Shown here: positions 5,129 through 5,811 of the stretch, in pieces
Numbering within the stretch: the first letter of the stretch is position 1
Layout of the letters: the number at the start of each line of letters is the position of its first letter
Assembly (NCBI GenBank): GCA_946886845.1
Contig: CAMPJH010000107.1
Location: 1 to 5,811 of the forward strand
Length of the DNA stretch: 5,811 nucleotides
Origin: an uncultured Sphingomonas sp.
Lineage (GTDB): Bacteria > Pseudomonadota > Alphaproteobacteria > Sphingomonadales > Sphingomonadaceae
Direction: 5' to 3'
Made by a program: the position numbers and the translations under genes
The notes under the pieces: generated by a model
Seen by the model: the letters and a program-made list of their open reading frames with translations, nothing else
Database searches by the model: none
What the model was told of the DNA's origin: nothing

Positions 5129-5811
5129 GGCAGCAGCCAGCGGTCGGCGACGACGCTGAGGAACAGGACGAACAGATAGACGACCGAGAAAGCGAACAGC
5201 CGCTTCTCCGGCCGCATCTGCGACGGCTCGGTCGCCCGGTTGCGGGCGACCGCCACGGCCATCGCGACGAAGACGATGCCGAGGCCGGTCGCCGCCAGCC
5301 CGTAGATCCAGCCGGTCAGTCCGATCGCCCATGGCGCTACCGCCGCTGTCGCCATGATCACGCTGTAGATCAGGATCTGCCGGCGCGTTGCGGCAACCCC
5401 GGCGACCACCGGCAGCATCGGCACCTTGGCGGCCGCATAATCGGAGCGGACGAACAGCGACAGCGCCCAGAAATGCGGTGGGGTCCACAGGAAGATGATC
5501 GCGAACAAGAGCGCCGGCAGAAGCTCGATCCGCCCGGTCGCGGCGACCCAGCCGATCAGCGGCGGGAAGGCGCCGGCGGCCCCGCCGATGACGATGTTCT
5601 GCGCCGTCCGCGGCTTCAACCAGACGGTGTAGACCAGCACGTAGAACAGGATCGAGGCAGCCAGCAGCAGAGCGGCGAGATGATTGGTCGCGAGGTCCAT
5701 CAGCACCACCGAGAAGCCGGCGAGCCCGACTCCGAAGTGGAGCGCCGACTGGCGATCCATCCGGCCGGCGGGAAGCGGCCGGTTGGCGGTCCGCCGCATC
5801 TTCGCGTCGAG
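5125..5811 (-). CDS. ctaB: Protoheme IX farnesyltransferase (heme O synthase), 5' end cut by window edge
   Basis: This integral membrane prenyltransferase (CtaB/CyoE) adds a farnesyl group to heme B to give heme O, the precursor of heme A. The reading frame stays open to the right edge: the first visible residues [18 protein letters not shown] belong to the conserved prenyl-diphosphate loop, the aspartate being the last of the NxxxDxxxD motif, so about 70 N-terminal residues lie outside. An internal ATG at 5799 is not the start. The 228 visible residues include the second loop region [17 protein letters not shown], followed by [11 protein letters not shown], and the diagnostic [11 protein letters not shown] segment. 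About six to seven membrane helices are present. Its TGA overlaps the ATG of the small downstream gene by 4 bp. It lies upstream of ctaG and COX3 in the oxidase operon; subunit I is expected beyond the edge. Confidence 0.96.
   Translation of the reverse strand, partial: LDAKMRRTANRPLPAGRMDRQSALHFGVGLAGFSVVLMDLATNHLAALLLAASILFYVLVYTVWLKPRTAQNIVIGGAAGAFPPLIGWVAATGRIELLPALLFAIIFLWTPPHFWALSLFVRSDYAAAKVPMLPVVAGVAATRRQILIYSVIMATAAVAPWAIGLTGWIYGLAATGLGIVFVAMAVAVARNRATEPSQMRPEKRLFAFSVVYLFVLFLSVVADRWLLP

Noticed and set aside
5125..5799. Complete ctaB starting at ATG 5799
   Set aside because: The frame continues upstream to the edge with LDAK, part of the conserved aspartate-rich loop, so the true start is outside the window.

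Overview
This is a GC-rich, densely coded window that looks like a Sphingomonadales-type alphaproteobacterial chromosome. The assignment rests on the gene order ctaB - small CoxF-like ORF - ctaG - COX3 - DUF983 - SURF1, on a short divergent SURF1, and on the base composition; the genus is an inference. Nothing in the window indicates a mobile element, phage, CRISPR array or recent transfer.

Layout: a tRNA-Ser(GGA) gene with an encoded CCA end lies on the minus strand at the left (32-122). Across a gap of about 90 bases that could hold divergent promoters, a plus-strand operon runs 210/213-1794: a minimal zinc metallopeptidase of the Zincin_1/DUF1025 family, then ccmA and ccmB, the ATPase and membrane subunits of the ABC transporter of cytochrome c maturation. 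The three genes are joined by 4-bp GTGA stop/start overlaps. This operon meets, tail to tail and with an 11-bp overlap of coding sequence, a long minus-strand operon that enters from the right edge. Read in its own direction the second operon is ctaB (heme O synthase, 5' end cut by the window edge), a 50-residue CoxF-like membrane protein, ctaG (copper chaperone for CuB), cytochrome c oxidase subunit III, a DUF983 zinc-ribbon membrane protein, SURF1 (heme a insertion), and last a SAM-dependent methyltransferase of the RlmI/RlmK-type family.

Functionally, the minus-strand operon carries the late part of an aa3-type cytochrome c oxidase locus: heme O synthesis, copper delivery, one structural subunit and assembly factors. 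Subunits I and II are expected just beyond the right edge. The plus-strand operon serves maturation of c-type cytochromes, the electron donors of that oxidase. The two convergent operons therefore form a respiratory/heme neighbourhood. The less explained parts are the DUF983 protein, the 50-residue protein, the metallopeptidase coupled to ccmAB, and the methyltransferase coupled to SURF1.

I did not find a clearly novel system. Most of the window is a standard respiratory locus, and the findings are second-look points within it. Six of the eight gene-to-gene junctions within the two operons are 4-bp overlaps, so there is almost no non-coding DNA apart from the first 212 bases.
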